From: VRUE01 sp963704505
GTDB lineage: Bacteria; Actinomycetota; Thermoleophilia; Solirubrobacterales; 70-9
NCBI GenBank assembly: GCA_963704505.1
Contig: OY969912.1
Span: 992,001-1,056,000 of the forward strand
Direction of reading: 5' to 3'
Length of the DNA stretch: 64,000 bases
In this document: one piece after another, positions 42,427-51,330 of the stretch
How the letters are laid out: every line of letters starts with the position of its first letter
Position numbering within the stretch: position 1 is the first letter of the stretch
The notes under the pieces: generated by a model
Told to the model about the DNA's origin: nothing
Database searches by the model: none
The model's input: the letters and a program-made list of their open reading frames with translations, nothing else
Position numbers and translations under genes: made by a program

Positions 42427-42686
42427 AGGGGGCAGAGCTTCATCAACCGCTACTTGACCGTCTACAGACTTATGAGTAGCGTTTCGGGTTTGGACAGCTC
42501 TTGGGGCCGCATGAATAGTTGTTATCCTAAGAATGTCTGCAGACCGGGGATCTGATGGGTAGAGAGAGAGCCGCCGTTTCGTTTGCGAACAACCGGTTGT
42601 AGTACCGAGGTAGGGGCAGGGAACCCTCACCGAAACGCAGTACCCATACGCAGCCCGTTCCTCCTTATCCGGCGGACCGGTTGACC

Positions 42687-43850
42687 ATGGCTGCCTGCGC
42701 CGATGCGAGCCGTGACTTCCCTGCGCGCCTGCGCGAAAATCAGGCCCAGCTCGAAGACGAGCTTTGGAACCGTGTCCGCGCGGTTCAGGATCCCTCCAGC
42801 CCCGCCGAAGAGGCCTATGTCGCGGCGCTAAAGCCCGTCATCACAGCCGGCCTCGGCTACGGGCTCGAGGCGATCGAACGCGGCACCGGAAGCCCCCCGC
42901 CGGTCCCAGACGACCTTCTCCTTCAAGCGAAGACCGCCGCCCGCACCGGGATCAGCCTCGACGCCGTCATCCGCCGCTACTGCGCCGCCAACTCGCTCTT
43001 CACCGACACCCTGATCTCAGAGGCCGACCGGCTCGGTCTGCCCCGCATGGAGCTAAAGCGCGCCTTTCGCTCCTTCGCGATCGCCTTCGAGCGCCTGCTC
43101 TCCGCGGTCAGCGAGGAGTACGGGCGCGCTGCCGGCGAGTTCGCCGAGTCAAGCGAAGAGCGCCGCGGCGAGCTGATCGAGGGCCTGCTCGCCGGCGAGT
43201 TGATCGAGGGTCCAGAGCTCGCCTATGACTTCTCCACCTGGCACCTCGGCCTCGTCGCCTTCGGCCCCGCAGCCCACGAATCGGTCCGCGCCGTCGCCGA
43301 GCCCCTCGACGCCAACCTCCTCTCAGTGAAGCGTCGCGACGGCGTCGTTTGGGCCTGGCTCGGCTCCCGCCGTCCTGGCGCCTTCGCCGAACGCCCCGGC
43401 ACCCCATTCCTCAAGGACGCCGAGGCCTCGCTCTCCTTCGGCGAGCCCGCCGAGGGCCTGCCCGGCTGGCGCCTCACCCACCGCCAGGCCGCCGCCGCCC
43501 TGCCCCTCGCGATCAAGGGCCCGGATCCGATCGCCACCTACGCCGATTGCCCCCTGCTCGCCGCCGTCCTCGGCGACGACCTGCTCGCCACCTCGCTGCG
43601 CCAGCTCTTCCTCACCCCCCTGACCGAAGAGCGCGACGGGGGAGAGGCGGCCAAGAACACACTGCGCGCCTACTACCAAGCTTCCGGCAACGCCTCCTCT
43701 GCCGCCGCCGCCTTAGGCGTCCACCGCCGCACGGTCACCGCCCGACTCGAGGCGATCGAAGAGCGCCTCGGCCGCCGCCTCGACTCGTTCAGCGCCGAGA
43801 TCGAAACCGCGCTGCGCCTAGACGCCCTCGAACGTCAAACTCCGAACTGA
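42687..43850 (+). CDS. PucR/CdaR-family transcriptional regulator (387 aa)
   Basis: I chose ATG 42687; a TTG lies two codons upstream. The helical N-terminal half (residues ~10-160, with VIRRYCAANSLFTDTLI) is the RsbRD/PucR-like sensor part. A central GGDEF-like CdaR fold follows (FSTWHLGLVAFGPAAHES). The C-terminal PucR helix-turn-helix is clear: TLRAYYQASGNASSAAAALG then VHRRTVTARLEAIEERLG. Such regulators usually activate catabolic genes. The target is not adjacent. Confidence 0.88.
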   Translation: MAACADASRDFPARLRENQAQLEDELWNRVRAVQDPSSPAEEAYVAALKPVITAGLGYGLEAIERGTGSPPPVPDDLLLQAKTAARTGISLDAVIRRYCAANSLFTDTLISEADRLGLPRMELKRAFRSFAIAFERLLSAVSEEYGRAAGEFAESSEERRGELIEGLLAGELIEGPELAYDFSTWHLGLVAFGPAAHESVRAVAEPLDANLLSVKRRDGVVWAWLGSRRPGAFAERPGTPFLKDAEASLSFGEPAEGLPGWRLTHRQAAAALPLAIKGPDPIATYADCPLLAAVLGDDLLATSLRQLFLTPLTEERDGGEAAKNTLRAYYQASGNASSAAAALGVHRRTVTARLEAIEERLGRRLDSFSAEIETALRLDALERQTPN

Positions 43851-43901
43851 CCCGACTGCTCGACCCTCTGGCTGGCGGCAAAGCTGCCGCGTCCGCGCCG
43901 G

Positions 43902-44156
43902 CTATCGGACGGAATTGGCGGCAGTCCAGAGCGACTCGATCGCCAGCACCACCTGCCAGTCGCTGAAGCGCTGAACCGCCGCTTCTGCGGCTGGGAACCC
44001 GTCAGCCATCTCTCCCAGCTGGAGCCGATAGGACCCTACGGCGTCGGCATCGATCGCAAACCGCTCGCGCCTCGGCGGCAGCGCCGACCCAACCGCCGAC
44101 CGGTCCCAGCGCCCCCTGCTGAAAGATCGCCCTCCTCGCATGAGCAACGGCTCCAT
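43902..44156 (-). CDS. Possible small hypothetical protein (84 aa)
   Basis: The open frame has ATG at 44156 and stops 51 nt from the convergent PucR-type gene. The C-terminal half (EMADGFPAAEAAVQRFSDWQ) could be a helix. No family is recognised and no ribosome site stands out. It may be spurious. Confidence 0.2.
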   Translation of the reverse strand: MEPLLMRGGRSFSRGRWDRSAVGSALPPRRERFAIDADAVGSYRLQLGEMADGFPAAEAAVQRFSDWQVVLAIESLWTAANSVR

Positions 44157-44419
44157 CCTGCCCCAAACGGCAGGGTGTGCGCCCTGCCAATGTGATCACT
44201 TGGGAACGATCAGGTAACAGTAAAAATCACTGCATATGAATGCCTCACCGTCGGAGCCAAGGCCCCAAAGACTGTCGATCTAAGCGGGCTGCCCGTACAC
44301 CCGTCCCTCTCGAGTGAGCATCGAAGTACCACCTCTACGGCGCCGGCGCAAGCTGCACTTTACGTCTGTCTGTGCCCAAGTCTTCGACCAGTAGTTGTCA
44401 TCCTAACTTCGGATGCGGT

Positions 44420-44437
44420 ATCTATCGGTCCATAGAT
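44420..44437. promoter_or_regulatory. Inverted repeat upstream of the wHTH gene
   Basis: The arms ATCTAT (44420-44425) and ATAGAT (44432-44437) flank a 6-nt centre in an AT-rich patch 59 nt before the start codon. This is a possible operator or promoter element. Confidence 0.35.
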
Positions 44438-44495
44438 TTTTATTTCTACAAAGTGTTGGCGTCAGGGTCGCCGGCGAAAACGGGAAGGGAAATGA

Positions 44496-44873
44496 ATGAG
44501 CGAGGCGATTGAGGACGCTCGACGACTGATCGAGAAGCGCCTAGGTGAGATCGAGGGTGAGGCGGCTGGGCTGAGGGACGCGCTGGCCAGTCTCGGCTTC
44601 AATGTCCCGCGACCGAGCCGCCCGGGGCGCAGCAGCGCGTCTGGTCGCGCCAAAGCAGGCGCTCGCAAAGGCCGACGCCGGGCACCTCGAGGCCAGCGCC
44701 AGAAAGAAGTTCTCGCGGCGGCCCGCAAGCAGCCTGGTTCGACCGCGGCCGACCTCGGGCGGGCGATCGGGATCTCGACCAACCAGGCCTACGCCCTCTG
44801 CAAACGGATGCTGAAATCAGGAGAGCTGAAGAAGAAAGGCAAGGGTTACGCCGCGGCCTCGCGGAAGGCCTGA
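44496..44873 (+). CDS. Coiled-coil plus winged-helix DNA-binding protein (125 aa)
   Basis: An N-terminal amphipathic helix (EDARRLIEKRLGEIEGEAAG) is followed by a basic low-complexity linker (residues ~42-68, Arg/Lys/Ser/Gly). The C-terminal winged helix is QRQKEVLAAARKQPGSTAAD, LGRAIGISTNQAYALCKRML and a Lys-rich wing. The layout suggests a dimeric, nucleoid-type or local regulator. The target is unknown. Confidence 0.75.
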   Translation: MSEAIEDARRLIEKRLGEIEGEAAGLRDALASLGFNVPRPSRPGRSSASGRAKAGARKGRRRAPRGQRQKEVLAAARKQPGSTAADLGRAIGISTNQAYALCKRMLKSGELKKKGKGYAAASRKA

Positions 44874-44899
44874 GCGCTCCGCTGATTGCCGAAGGTGGT

Positions 44900-45707
44900 C
44901 TATTTGGTAGCTCGGCAGCTGCCGCCCAGCGTCCGACTGAGCAGTTGCCCGTCGGCGAGTTCGAAGCTGCCCCGGGCTGCCTTAAACGGGACTTCGCGCA
45001 AGTCGACGGGGGCCGGGCAGGTGGCGCTGACCACACTTCGCTCGCTGCCCTTATAGCGGTAGCGCCGGTGGAGTGTTAGCCCGAAGCCGCTGACGTATCC
45101 CCAGTCATCGCCGATCCTCGGCATCGTAATCGTCAGTCTGCGGCCCGAACTGACCTGAGGCCGCTCCGCTGCCCGAGAGCGCGGCGGAGAGCACGGTTGA
45201 GATCGGCGCCGGGCGCCGGCCGAAAACGTGAATCATCACCGCCTGTTGCCCATCCTTTCGAGAGTTGAAGGCGAGCACTCGACCCCAGGCCGGGAAGGGC
45301 GCCTGCTCGGGGATGTCGATATGGCTGGTGAAGTAGCCGCTACCGATCAGCGCGTCGCCGCAGTTGGCAAGCGCTTCCTCGCTGTTGGTTCCGGTGAGTC
45401 TTCGTCGCGGACAGCGCGGCAGACCGTGAGTGTCGAAGACGGCGTGACGGTTTACCTGGACCCGTAGGCGCTTGAGGCTCGCGGGACTCTCCGGGCCGAG
45501 GGGCTCGACCTTGCCGTCGACGTGCAGCGATACCGGAGCTGGGGCTGAGCGAGGCAGCGCCTTGGGCAGGATCGATCCGCGGAAATCGATCCGCACTTCG
45601 TCACCGCTGACCGTGTCGGCGCGCGCCAGAGCCAACATCGATGCGAGTGCAGCCAGACACAGCAGAGCGACCGCGGCTAGACGTCGAATGTCGATTCGCT
45701 CAGACAT
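44900..45707 (-). pseudogene. Exported ~265-aa family, copy 4, frameshifted
   Basis: The 5' part (45707 down to ~45137) has a signal peptide (LAAVALLCLAALASMLALA) and the family pattern (LPKALPRSAPAPVSLH; VFDTHGLPRC; CGDALIGSG; IPEQAPFP; AFNS). The expected C-terminal part (LTITMPRIGDDWGYVSGFGL, then RYKGSERSVVSATC) is in another frame and ends at 44900. One base too many near 45137 separates them. Joined, the product would be ~269 aa, the length of the intact paralogues. The start overlaps the MMPL stop by 8 nt, so it belongs to that operon. Confidence 0.75.
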
Positions 45708-48700
45708 TGAGACTCGGCATCGCCCGATCGAGCCACTTCGGCAACCACCAAACCCGCTCGCCGATCATCAGCATCAGTGCAGGCAGCAGCACAATGCGCA
45801 CCACGGTGGCGTCGATGAAAACCGCGACGGTGAGCCCGATGCCGAGCTGACTAACGGTTGCAATCGAGGCGCTGCCGAAGACGACGAAGACGGCCAGCAT
45901 TATCGCCGCGGCGCCGGTGATCACCCGCGCTGTCTTCTCGAGGCCGAAGGTGATTGCGGCGCGGTGATCGCCCTTTCGGTCGTAGTGCTCGCGCATTCGC
46001 ACCAAGAGGAAGACCGCGTAGTCGATCGAGAGACCGAAAACGATCCCAAAGATCATCGTCGCCCCGACCGAGTCGACGTATTCGTGGCCGCCGAGCGGTA
46101 CGCTCGCCGGCAAGTCGGTGAGCAGGGTGAGGATGCCGAAGGCGACGCCGACGGTCGCCAGGTTCAGGCCGACGGCCAACGCCGCAAGCGGAATCGCACG
46201 GAGGATCAGGATCAGGATCAGGAAGGTGGTCAGCGTGATCGCCGCGACGACGAGCGGAATCCGGTCACGGGTGACGGCGCTGTAGTCGTTCAGCACCGCC
46301 GGCCCGCCGGCGACGCCCGTCTGCAGGCCCGTTTTCTTGGAGAGATCACGAGCGTCGTCTTCGAGCTGAGCTTGGAAGTCGATCGAGCCCGGCGTGTTCA
46401 AGGCGTAGCGCGAGAAGACCAGCATCGCCGCCGCCTGGCCTGAGTGCTTCAGGTCGACCGCTTCGGCGGCGCGTTCACGCAGCTCTGGCGGGGCGCCATC
46501 GAGGGCGGAGAGGACGAAGTAGCCGGAGTCGAAGATGTGTGGCGAGCCGTGGCGTAGTCGCCCTGAGCCTCGGCGCAGCCGATCGCCGCTCGCCAGGACG
46601 CGCACACCCGCCCGGCGCAGTCCAACCTCGAGTGGGTAGGAGCGACTGAAGCCTGCGGCCAGATTCTCCTCCAAGGCACGGGCGCCGCCGGTGATTTGGG
46701 CGATGCCCGCGGCGAGGCGCGTTGCGCCAGAGGCCAGCTGTTCGATCTGCCCGCCCACCGGTTCGACTTCTTCGACGAGGCGCTTGGAGCCGCGTTCCAG
46801 TTCCTTGTCGGCCGCGAGTATTTGTTGGGCGCTGTCGGCGAGCTTTTCCGCCCCGGCGCTGAGGCGCTTCAAGAAGGTGATCGAGGAGGCGATGTTGTAG
46901 CTGACCTGGGTGCTTTCTGCGGCGTCTTCTTCCAGGTCTGTTTGCTGCTTAGTCAGTCCGCCGATTAGTCCCGCCTCAGACGTCGGCGGGGGCGGAGCCG
47001 AAGATTCGCTGCCAGCGATCCCGAGAAGTGCCGCTTTCGCTGCTTGCACGGTGGCGCCGTAGAGCGGGTCGGCCTTGCCGGCTTCCATCGCTTCTAACTC
47101 CTGCAGAACCTGGCGGGCGCTGCTTGCCGTTGCTTGGGCTTCGGCCAGAAGCTGCGGAGATACCTCGTGGACCTGTTCGTTGAGCGAGCGCTGCAGCGCT
47201 CGCGAGCGGGAAAGAGCGTTGCGCCGCAAGTTCGGCGCCAGTTCGTGCAGGCCGGTCTTCAGCTGCAGGGTGCCGAAGACCACCCGTTCCTGGGCCCCGG
47301 TCAGCCGTTCGGTCCCATCACGAAATCGCCCCAGTGCGTCGAGCAGCTTTTCTGTGCCTCCGCCAGCCCGGCCGAGCCCACGGGCGAGCAGATCCGCACC
47401 TTCCTTTGCCCGTCCCGAGCCGCCTGCAAGCAGCCCGGCTCCTTGGGATGCTTCGCTGATGCCGCCACGCACCGCCGCAACCCCTGCCCGAGCCCGTGAA
47501 AGCCCATCTGAGAGCCGTGAGATCTGGGCCAGTTGCGCGCTCGGGTCGAGCAGTTCGTTGCCCTGCTTCTTCAGCGGGGCGACCGCTTTGGTGATCCGCG
47601 CGGGTCCGATCACCGCCTGTACTCCTGGCGCCTTGGCGACGTTTGCCTGCAGCTTGCTCAGCGCATCGAGCCGAGAGGTGTTGGTGATCGGCCCGTAGTG
47701 GCTGGCGGCGATCAGCACGAAGGGGGATTCAAAGCCGGTTCCGACCTGTTCGGCGATCAGTTCTGAGTCCTGTCTGGCCGGGTTGTCGTCGGGTAGCTGC
47801 GAGGGGCTCGGGGGCCCGGTCTGCAAACCGAGGGCGGGCGCCGCGAGCACCAGCACCAGGGCGCCGATCGCAAGCGCCGCTGCCAGTGGCCGCTTCAACG
47901 AGGCCGAGACGAAGGTCATCAGGGCGCCGCCGTCCTCGGCCGGCGGCGCGCCGATTCGCCACCTGTCGATCCGCGTCCCGAGCAGAGCCAGGAGTGCAGG
48001 CCCGGCGATCGTCGCTATCGCAACGCTGAGCACGACGACGAGGGCGACCGTCGCCGCCAGCGAGGCGAGCAGCGAGCCGGGGACGATGAAGAAGGCAACG
48101 ACCATCGACACCAGCAGGGTCGAGCCGGCGAAGACGGTGGTGCGCCCGGCGGTGCGCCGGGTACGAGCCGCCGCCAGGGCCGGCTCGGCGCCCCCCGCGA
48201 TCTCCTCGCGGAAACGCGAGACCATCAGCAGCGCATAGTCGACGCCGAGGGCTAAGCCCATCATCGTGCAGACGGTCAGGGCGAAGGCGTCGATCTCAAA
48301 GGTGCCGGCGATCAGGTAGAGGAGCCCCCGCGAGGCGGCAACTGTCGCCGCTCCGAAAACCAGCGGAATCGCCGCAGCGATCGGCGAGCGGAAGACGAGC
48401 AGTAAGACGATCAGGAGAATCGGCAGGGCGATCAGCTCCGAGCGCTCCGCGGCGTCGATCGATCGGTCCTGGATCTCGCGCGAAAGCGTCGCGTAGCTGG
48501 TCTGGGTCGCGCGAACCGGCGCCTTGACGCTGTGAGCGAGGATCGAGTTCAGACGATCGACCGAATCGTTTACCGCATGGGCCAGGTCGACGTGAAAGTC
48601 GGCAATGATCAGCGCCCGTCGCGGTCCCGGGCGCAATGGCCCGACCGACCCTCGATCCCATGGGGAGAGGGTGCTGATTTGAGGTACCTCGCGATGTAGC

Positions 48701-48795
48701 TCTTCGACCAGCTGTGGCCCCTGGCGTTCGATCGCTCCGGGCGGGCCCTGCAGGAGGATTGCGAAGGGGGCGCTCTCGCCGAAGTGCTCGCGCAT
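45700..48795 (-). CDS. MMPL/RND-family membrane transporter
   Basis: The protein has two RND halves. Each has a large outer domain and a bundle of transmembrane helices (LIALPILLIVLLLVFRSPIA, then ATVALVVVLSVAIATIAGPA; second half RIPLVVAAITLTTFLILILI). Conserved GVDYALLMVSR and GLSIDYAVFLLVRMRE stretches mark the MMPL fold. The second outer domain contains a long Ala/Gly/Leu coiled coil (~430-720). ATG 48795 is the first standard start, but coding clearly extends upstream in frame: LLKRPGLILGIAVLAVAALA is transmembrane helix 1, reaching a TAG at 49015-49017. No ATG/GTG/TTG lies in that stretch; ATT at 48997-48999 is a possible non-standard start. MMPL proteins export lipids and glycolipids. 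Neighbours are exported family members. Confidence 0.9.
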   Translation of the reverse strand: MREHFGESAPFAILLQGPPGAIERQGPQLVEELHREVPQISTLSPWDRGSVGPLRPGPRRALIIADFHVDLAHAVNDSVDRLNSILAHSVKAPVRATQTSYATLSREIQDRSIDAAERSELIALPILLIVLLLVFRSPIAAAIPLVFGAATVAASRGLLYLIAGTFEIDAFALTVCTMMGLALGVDYALLMVSRFREEIAGGAEPALAAARTRRTAGRTTVFAGSTLLVSMVVAFFIVPGSLLASLAATVALVVVLSVAIATIAGPALLALLGTRIDRWRIGAPPAEDGGALMTFVSASLKRPLAAALAIGALVLVLAAPALGLQTGPPSPSQLPDDNPARQDSELIAEQVGTGFESPFVLIAASHYGPITNTSRLDALSKLQANVAKAPGVQAVIGPARITKAVAPLKKQGNELLDPSAQLAQISRLSDGLSRARAGVAAVRGGISEASQGAGLLAGGSGRAKEGADLLARGLGRAGGGTEKLLDALGRFRDGTERLTGAQERVVFGTLQLKTGLHELAPNLRRNALSRSRALQRSLNEQVHEVSPQLLAEAQATASSARQVLQELEAMEAGKADPLYGATVQAAKAALLGIAGSESSAPPPPTSEAGLIGGLTKQQTDLEEDAAESTQVSYNIASSITFLKRLSAGAEKLADSAQQILAADKELERGSKRLVEEVEPVGGQIEQLASGATRLAAGIAQITGGARALEENLAAGFSRSYPLEVGLRRAGVRVLASGDRLRRGSGRLRHGSPHIFDSGYFVLSALDGAPPELRERAAEAVDLKHSGQAAAMLVFSRYALNTPGSIDFQAQLEDDARDLSKKTGLQTGVAGGPAVLNDYSAVTRDRIPLVVAAITLTTFLILILILRAIPLAALAVGLNLATVGVAFGILTLLTDLPASVPLGGHEYVDSVGATMIFGIVFGLSIDYAVFLLVRMREHYDRKGDHRAAITFGLEKTARVITGAAAIMLAVFVVFGSASIATVSQLGIGLTVAVFIDATVVRIVLLPALMLMIGERVWWLPKWLDRAMPSLNV

Positions 48796-49014
48796 CAGCG
48801 CGGTCCCCTTCGCCGAGGGCGTACCGGGGATCTCGAGCGAGGTCGGGCTGAGGCGATGCTCGACGTTGGTGCCGAGCAGGGCGAGCGCGGCTACAGCGAG
48901 GACGGCGATTCCGAGAATCAGCCCCGGGCGCTTGAGCAGCCGGGGTGATCGCGCGCTGCGGCGCTTTCCCGATTGGCGAGGCTTGGGGCTCGAGGAAATC
49001 TCCGCTTCCCGCCG

Positions 49015-50094
49015 CTAGGGGCCGAGGATGCCGGTGGCGAGGCGACGCGGCGACCCAGGCAGGAGAAAGTGGGCCTGGGCCGCCCCGCACGCCTCTGACA
49101 GCGCCCCGCAGCGATCGTTTCTGCCGGCGCCTCCCTCGGCTGCGGACGGGACATCCGACGCCGAAGACTTGAGAAGTCCAGATATCGCCTGCGCCGACGT
49201 CGTCGGCGTCTGGTCGAAGGCGCTCGCGTGCGCTTGAGGCGAGACCAGCCTTGCCGTGAACCGAGCCCCAGCCATCGTTACCCGCTGCCTTCCAGGAAAG
49301 GCAGCGACCAAATCTCCAGTCCAAGCTGGTTCCTGGCCCGCTCGGCGGCTAAGAACCGCCTCGCCCGAAAACGGCGACGGCGGTTGAACGACGATTTCAG
49401 AGTCCGCCGCTCCGGACACCCTCAGATCAGAGTTCGCACCAGTTCCCGAGACGGCTCGAAGGATTTCCATCGACCCGCGGGACTCGGTGGCGATTGCGAT
49501 GAACTCCGGCCTCCGCCGACCCTGGCCAGGGGCTGACATGGAAGCGCCGAAGATGAGCGAGCCACGTGGGCCCCCGTAGCGAGCTTCGAGAACTCGATCG
49601 CCCAGGTCGGAAGGTCGGGATCTCGGAGCGAAGGCGACACTCGGTTGGGGGCCTGGGGCCGAGGTGCTGCCCCGAATCGATGTCGCCGACAGCTGCGTAT
49701 AGCCGTGCTCGCCTCGAAACTGAAAGCGCCCGCTGAAGCTGACACTCTGGCTTTTGCTGGTCTGGCCTGAGTCGACATAGGTCAGGTCAAGTGATCCCAG
49801 CGGACCGAAGTTCGCCCGAACTTGGTTTTCGATGCGTGTTCCCGTAACCGAGTAGAGGGCTGATTGACTCCGGCGGGAGAGGACGAGATTGACGAAGGCG
49901 CTTTCTTCTGACCTGCCACTCGGAGACTGAATCGAAACGGAGGCCGTATAGCCGTTGGAGGCGGGCAGCGAGAAGTAGAGAGACTGTTCTTCGTCCGACT
50001 TCGGGCCAGATTCTGCGTCTGCGGCCTGGAGACAGAGGAGCCCGATCGCGAGCGGTGCGAGCAAGAGCACCCATCGCCACCTCTCGACTCTCAT
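49015..50094 (-). CDS. Exported protein of the MMPL operon (359 aa, unknown)
   Basis: ATG 50094 overlaps the upstream stop (ATGA) and starts a signal peptide (RWVLLLAPLAIGLLCLQAADA). The mature protein is rich in beta-strand patterns with Ser/Thr/Gly (SVSFSGRFQFRGEHGYTQLS). No family is recognised. The stop TAG is immediately followed, in the same frame, by the start-less N-terminal coding region of the MMPL transporter. The last ~70 residues have little secondary-structure character, so an unnoticed indel is possible. Confidence 0.65.
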   Translation of the reverse strand: MRVERWRWVLLLAPLAIGLLCLQAADAESGPKSDEEQSLYFSLPASNGYTASVSIQSPSGRSEESAFVNLVLSRRSQSALYSVTGTRIENQVRANFGPLGSLDLTYVDSGQTSKSQSVSFSGRFQFRGEHGYTQLSATSIRGSTSAPGPQPSVAFAPRSRPSDLGDRVLEARYGGPRGSLIFGASMSAPGQGRRRPEFIAIATESRGSMEILRAVSGTGANSDLRVSGAADSEIVVQPPSPFSGEAVLSRRAGQEPAWTGDLVAAFPGRQRVTMAGARFTARLVSPQAHASAFDQTPTTSAQAISGLLKSSASDVPSAAEGGAGRNDRCGALSEACGAAQAHFLLPGSPRRLATGILGP

Positions 50095-50927
50095 CCGCGT
50101 GCCTTGCAAGGCAGGATGAAGGTGCCCGAGAGGAAGGTCTTGTCCTTGAAGGCGAATTCGCCGCGGGCCTGCAGGCGGCCCGTTTCGCAGCGGGCGCTGA
50201 TGAAGGAGTGCTTTACGCCCTTGTATGTCCATTTGCGTCCGATCTTCAGGTGGCCGGCAATCGGAATGCCATGGCCCCCGGCGATCGCCGGGATTTTCGC
50301 TTTCGTGCGATAGCCGTAAGTGCCCTTGTGGATCCGTTCGATCTCGATCGGGATCACGAAGGCGGTCGCCACCGGAACAGTCGTGTAGAAGTGGGCGAGG
50401 ACCGAGGGGTTGCCGTGGACCCTGGGGCCGTTGAAGATCGTGATCGGCGAGGAGACCGGAATCGGCGCCTGTTCGGGGAAGACGACAACCCCGCGACCCT
50501 GGCCCTTGCCGACGATCGAGTCCGGGCAGCGACCGCGAGCTTCGGCGACGGTCGAGGCGAGCAGCTTGCCCCGGCGACAGACTTCCAAGCCGGTGGTTTC
50601 GACATGGCCGTGGCGGTCGTACTCGAGGTTGATCGATTCGATCACCGGCGGAAAGGCACCCGAGACAGTCGAGAGCTTGCCGCCACCGTGGGCGGTGATT
50701 GGCGCGTCTTCGTGTTTGGGCAAAGTGCTCGGCGCGAAACCGCCCTCGGCGTTGATCACCAGGTCGCCGGAGCGCAACTCGATCGAGATCGCACCCGAGC
50801 GCGCCGCCAACAACAGGGCGAGCGCGGCGATCGCCGCGACGCTGATGATGGTCAGGAGGAACCGTCGTTCGCGGCGCCGACCAGAGGCCTCGCCGATCGC
50901 TACGCGCCCGCTTCCCAGCGGTTTCAT
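50091..50927 (-). CDS. Exported protein of the four-copy ~265-aa family (copy 2)
   Basis: The 278-aa protein has a basic N-terminus and one hydrophobic segment (FLLTIISVAAIAALALLLAA). Family landmarks are all present: FAPSTLPKHEDAPITAHGGG, YDRHGHVETTGLEVC, CPDSIVGKGQG, FPEQAPIPVSSPITIFNG, WTYKGVKHSF. It is closest to the copy at 10685-11521 (same length, same C-terminal ILPC). It is the first gene of the run 50927 to 44900 that includes the MMPL exporter. Function unknown. Confidence 0.82.
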   Translation of the reverse strand: MKPLGSGRVAIGEASGRRRERRFLLTIISVAAIAALALLLAARSGAISIELRSGDLVINAEGGFAPSTLPKHEDAPITAHGGGKLSTVSGAFPPVIESINLEYDRHGHVETTGLEVCRRGKLLASTVAEARGRCPDSIVGKGQGRGVVVFPEQAPIPVSSPITIFNGPRVHGNPSVLAHFYTTVPVATAFVIPIEIERIHKGTYGYRTKAKIPAIAGGHGIPIAGHLKIGRKWTYKGVKHSFISARCETGRLQARGEFAFKDKTFLSGTFILPCKARG

Positions 50928-51205
50928 ACCGAATACTCGCTTGTCATTACAACAACTGTGGAAGAAGATGCGGGCGACCCGAACGCCGGGGGCAGGGATA
51001 GGCCCCCTGGGTGGCGTCCGGGTCGACCCGCGCCCTCAGCGGCCGGCCGGAGATTGGGTGACCCCTGACCGAGGACCGCTTTGGGTACCGCTTGGCGCCT
51101 CCCGGAAACGGGAAATAACCGGGCGGCCTCCTTTGCCGTCGCGCACAGGGTAGGACGCGTACGGCGTGCCGACACCCCCCAGGGATAGGGAGTGGCGGCA
51201 GCTCG

Positions 51206-51225
51206 CCCGGGCGCCTGCGCCCGGG
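51206..51225 (-). terminator. GC-rich hairpin 2 after the exported-protein gene
   Basis: The arms CCCGGGCGC (51206-51214) and GCGCCCGGG (51217-51225) are perfectly complementary with a 2-nt spacer. No U-tract is present. Confidence 0.55.
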
Positions 51226-51256
51226 AGAAGTCGTTGCTGGGCGCCGCGGCGCCGGG

Positions 51257-51284
51257 CAAGACGCGGGCCGATGCCCGCGTCTTG
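51257..51284 (-). terminator. Hairpin 1 after the exported-protein gene
   Basis: The arms CAAGACGCGGG (51257-51267) and CCCGCGTCTTG (51274-51284) form a perfect 11-bp stem with a 6-nt loop, 46 nt beyond the stop at 51331. Two strong hairpins in tandem suggest an effective transcription stop before the MMPL operon. Confidence 0.65.
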
Positions 51285-51330
51285 CAGCCCGCGCCAAACC
51301 GATCGTTGCTAGCTCCGGCGCCCATCTCGC

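Larger units (their letters stand above)
43851..44495. other. 645-bp stretch without a well-supported gene
   Basis: An 84-codon open frame on the minus strand (43902-44156) has no recognisable motif, and I do not call it confidently. The right end carries the promoter region and an inverted repeat (44420-44437) of the HTH gene at 44496. Confidence 0.4.
50928..51330. other. 403-bp intergenic region with two strong hairpins
   Basis: No credible gene is seen. It contains two perfect hairpins (51206-51225 and 51257-51284) just downstream of the gene ending at 51331, and the presumed promoter of the MMPL operon near 50930-51000. Confidence 0.55.

Noticed and set aside
45472..46443. 323-codon plus-strand frame over the MMPL gene
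   Set aside because: It is Asp/Arg/Gln-rich low-complexity, typical of antisense to hydrophobic transmembrane coding.
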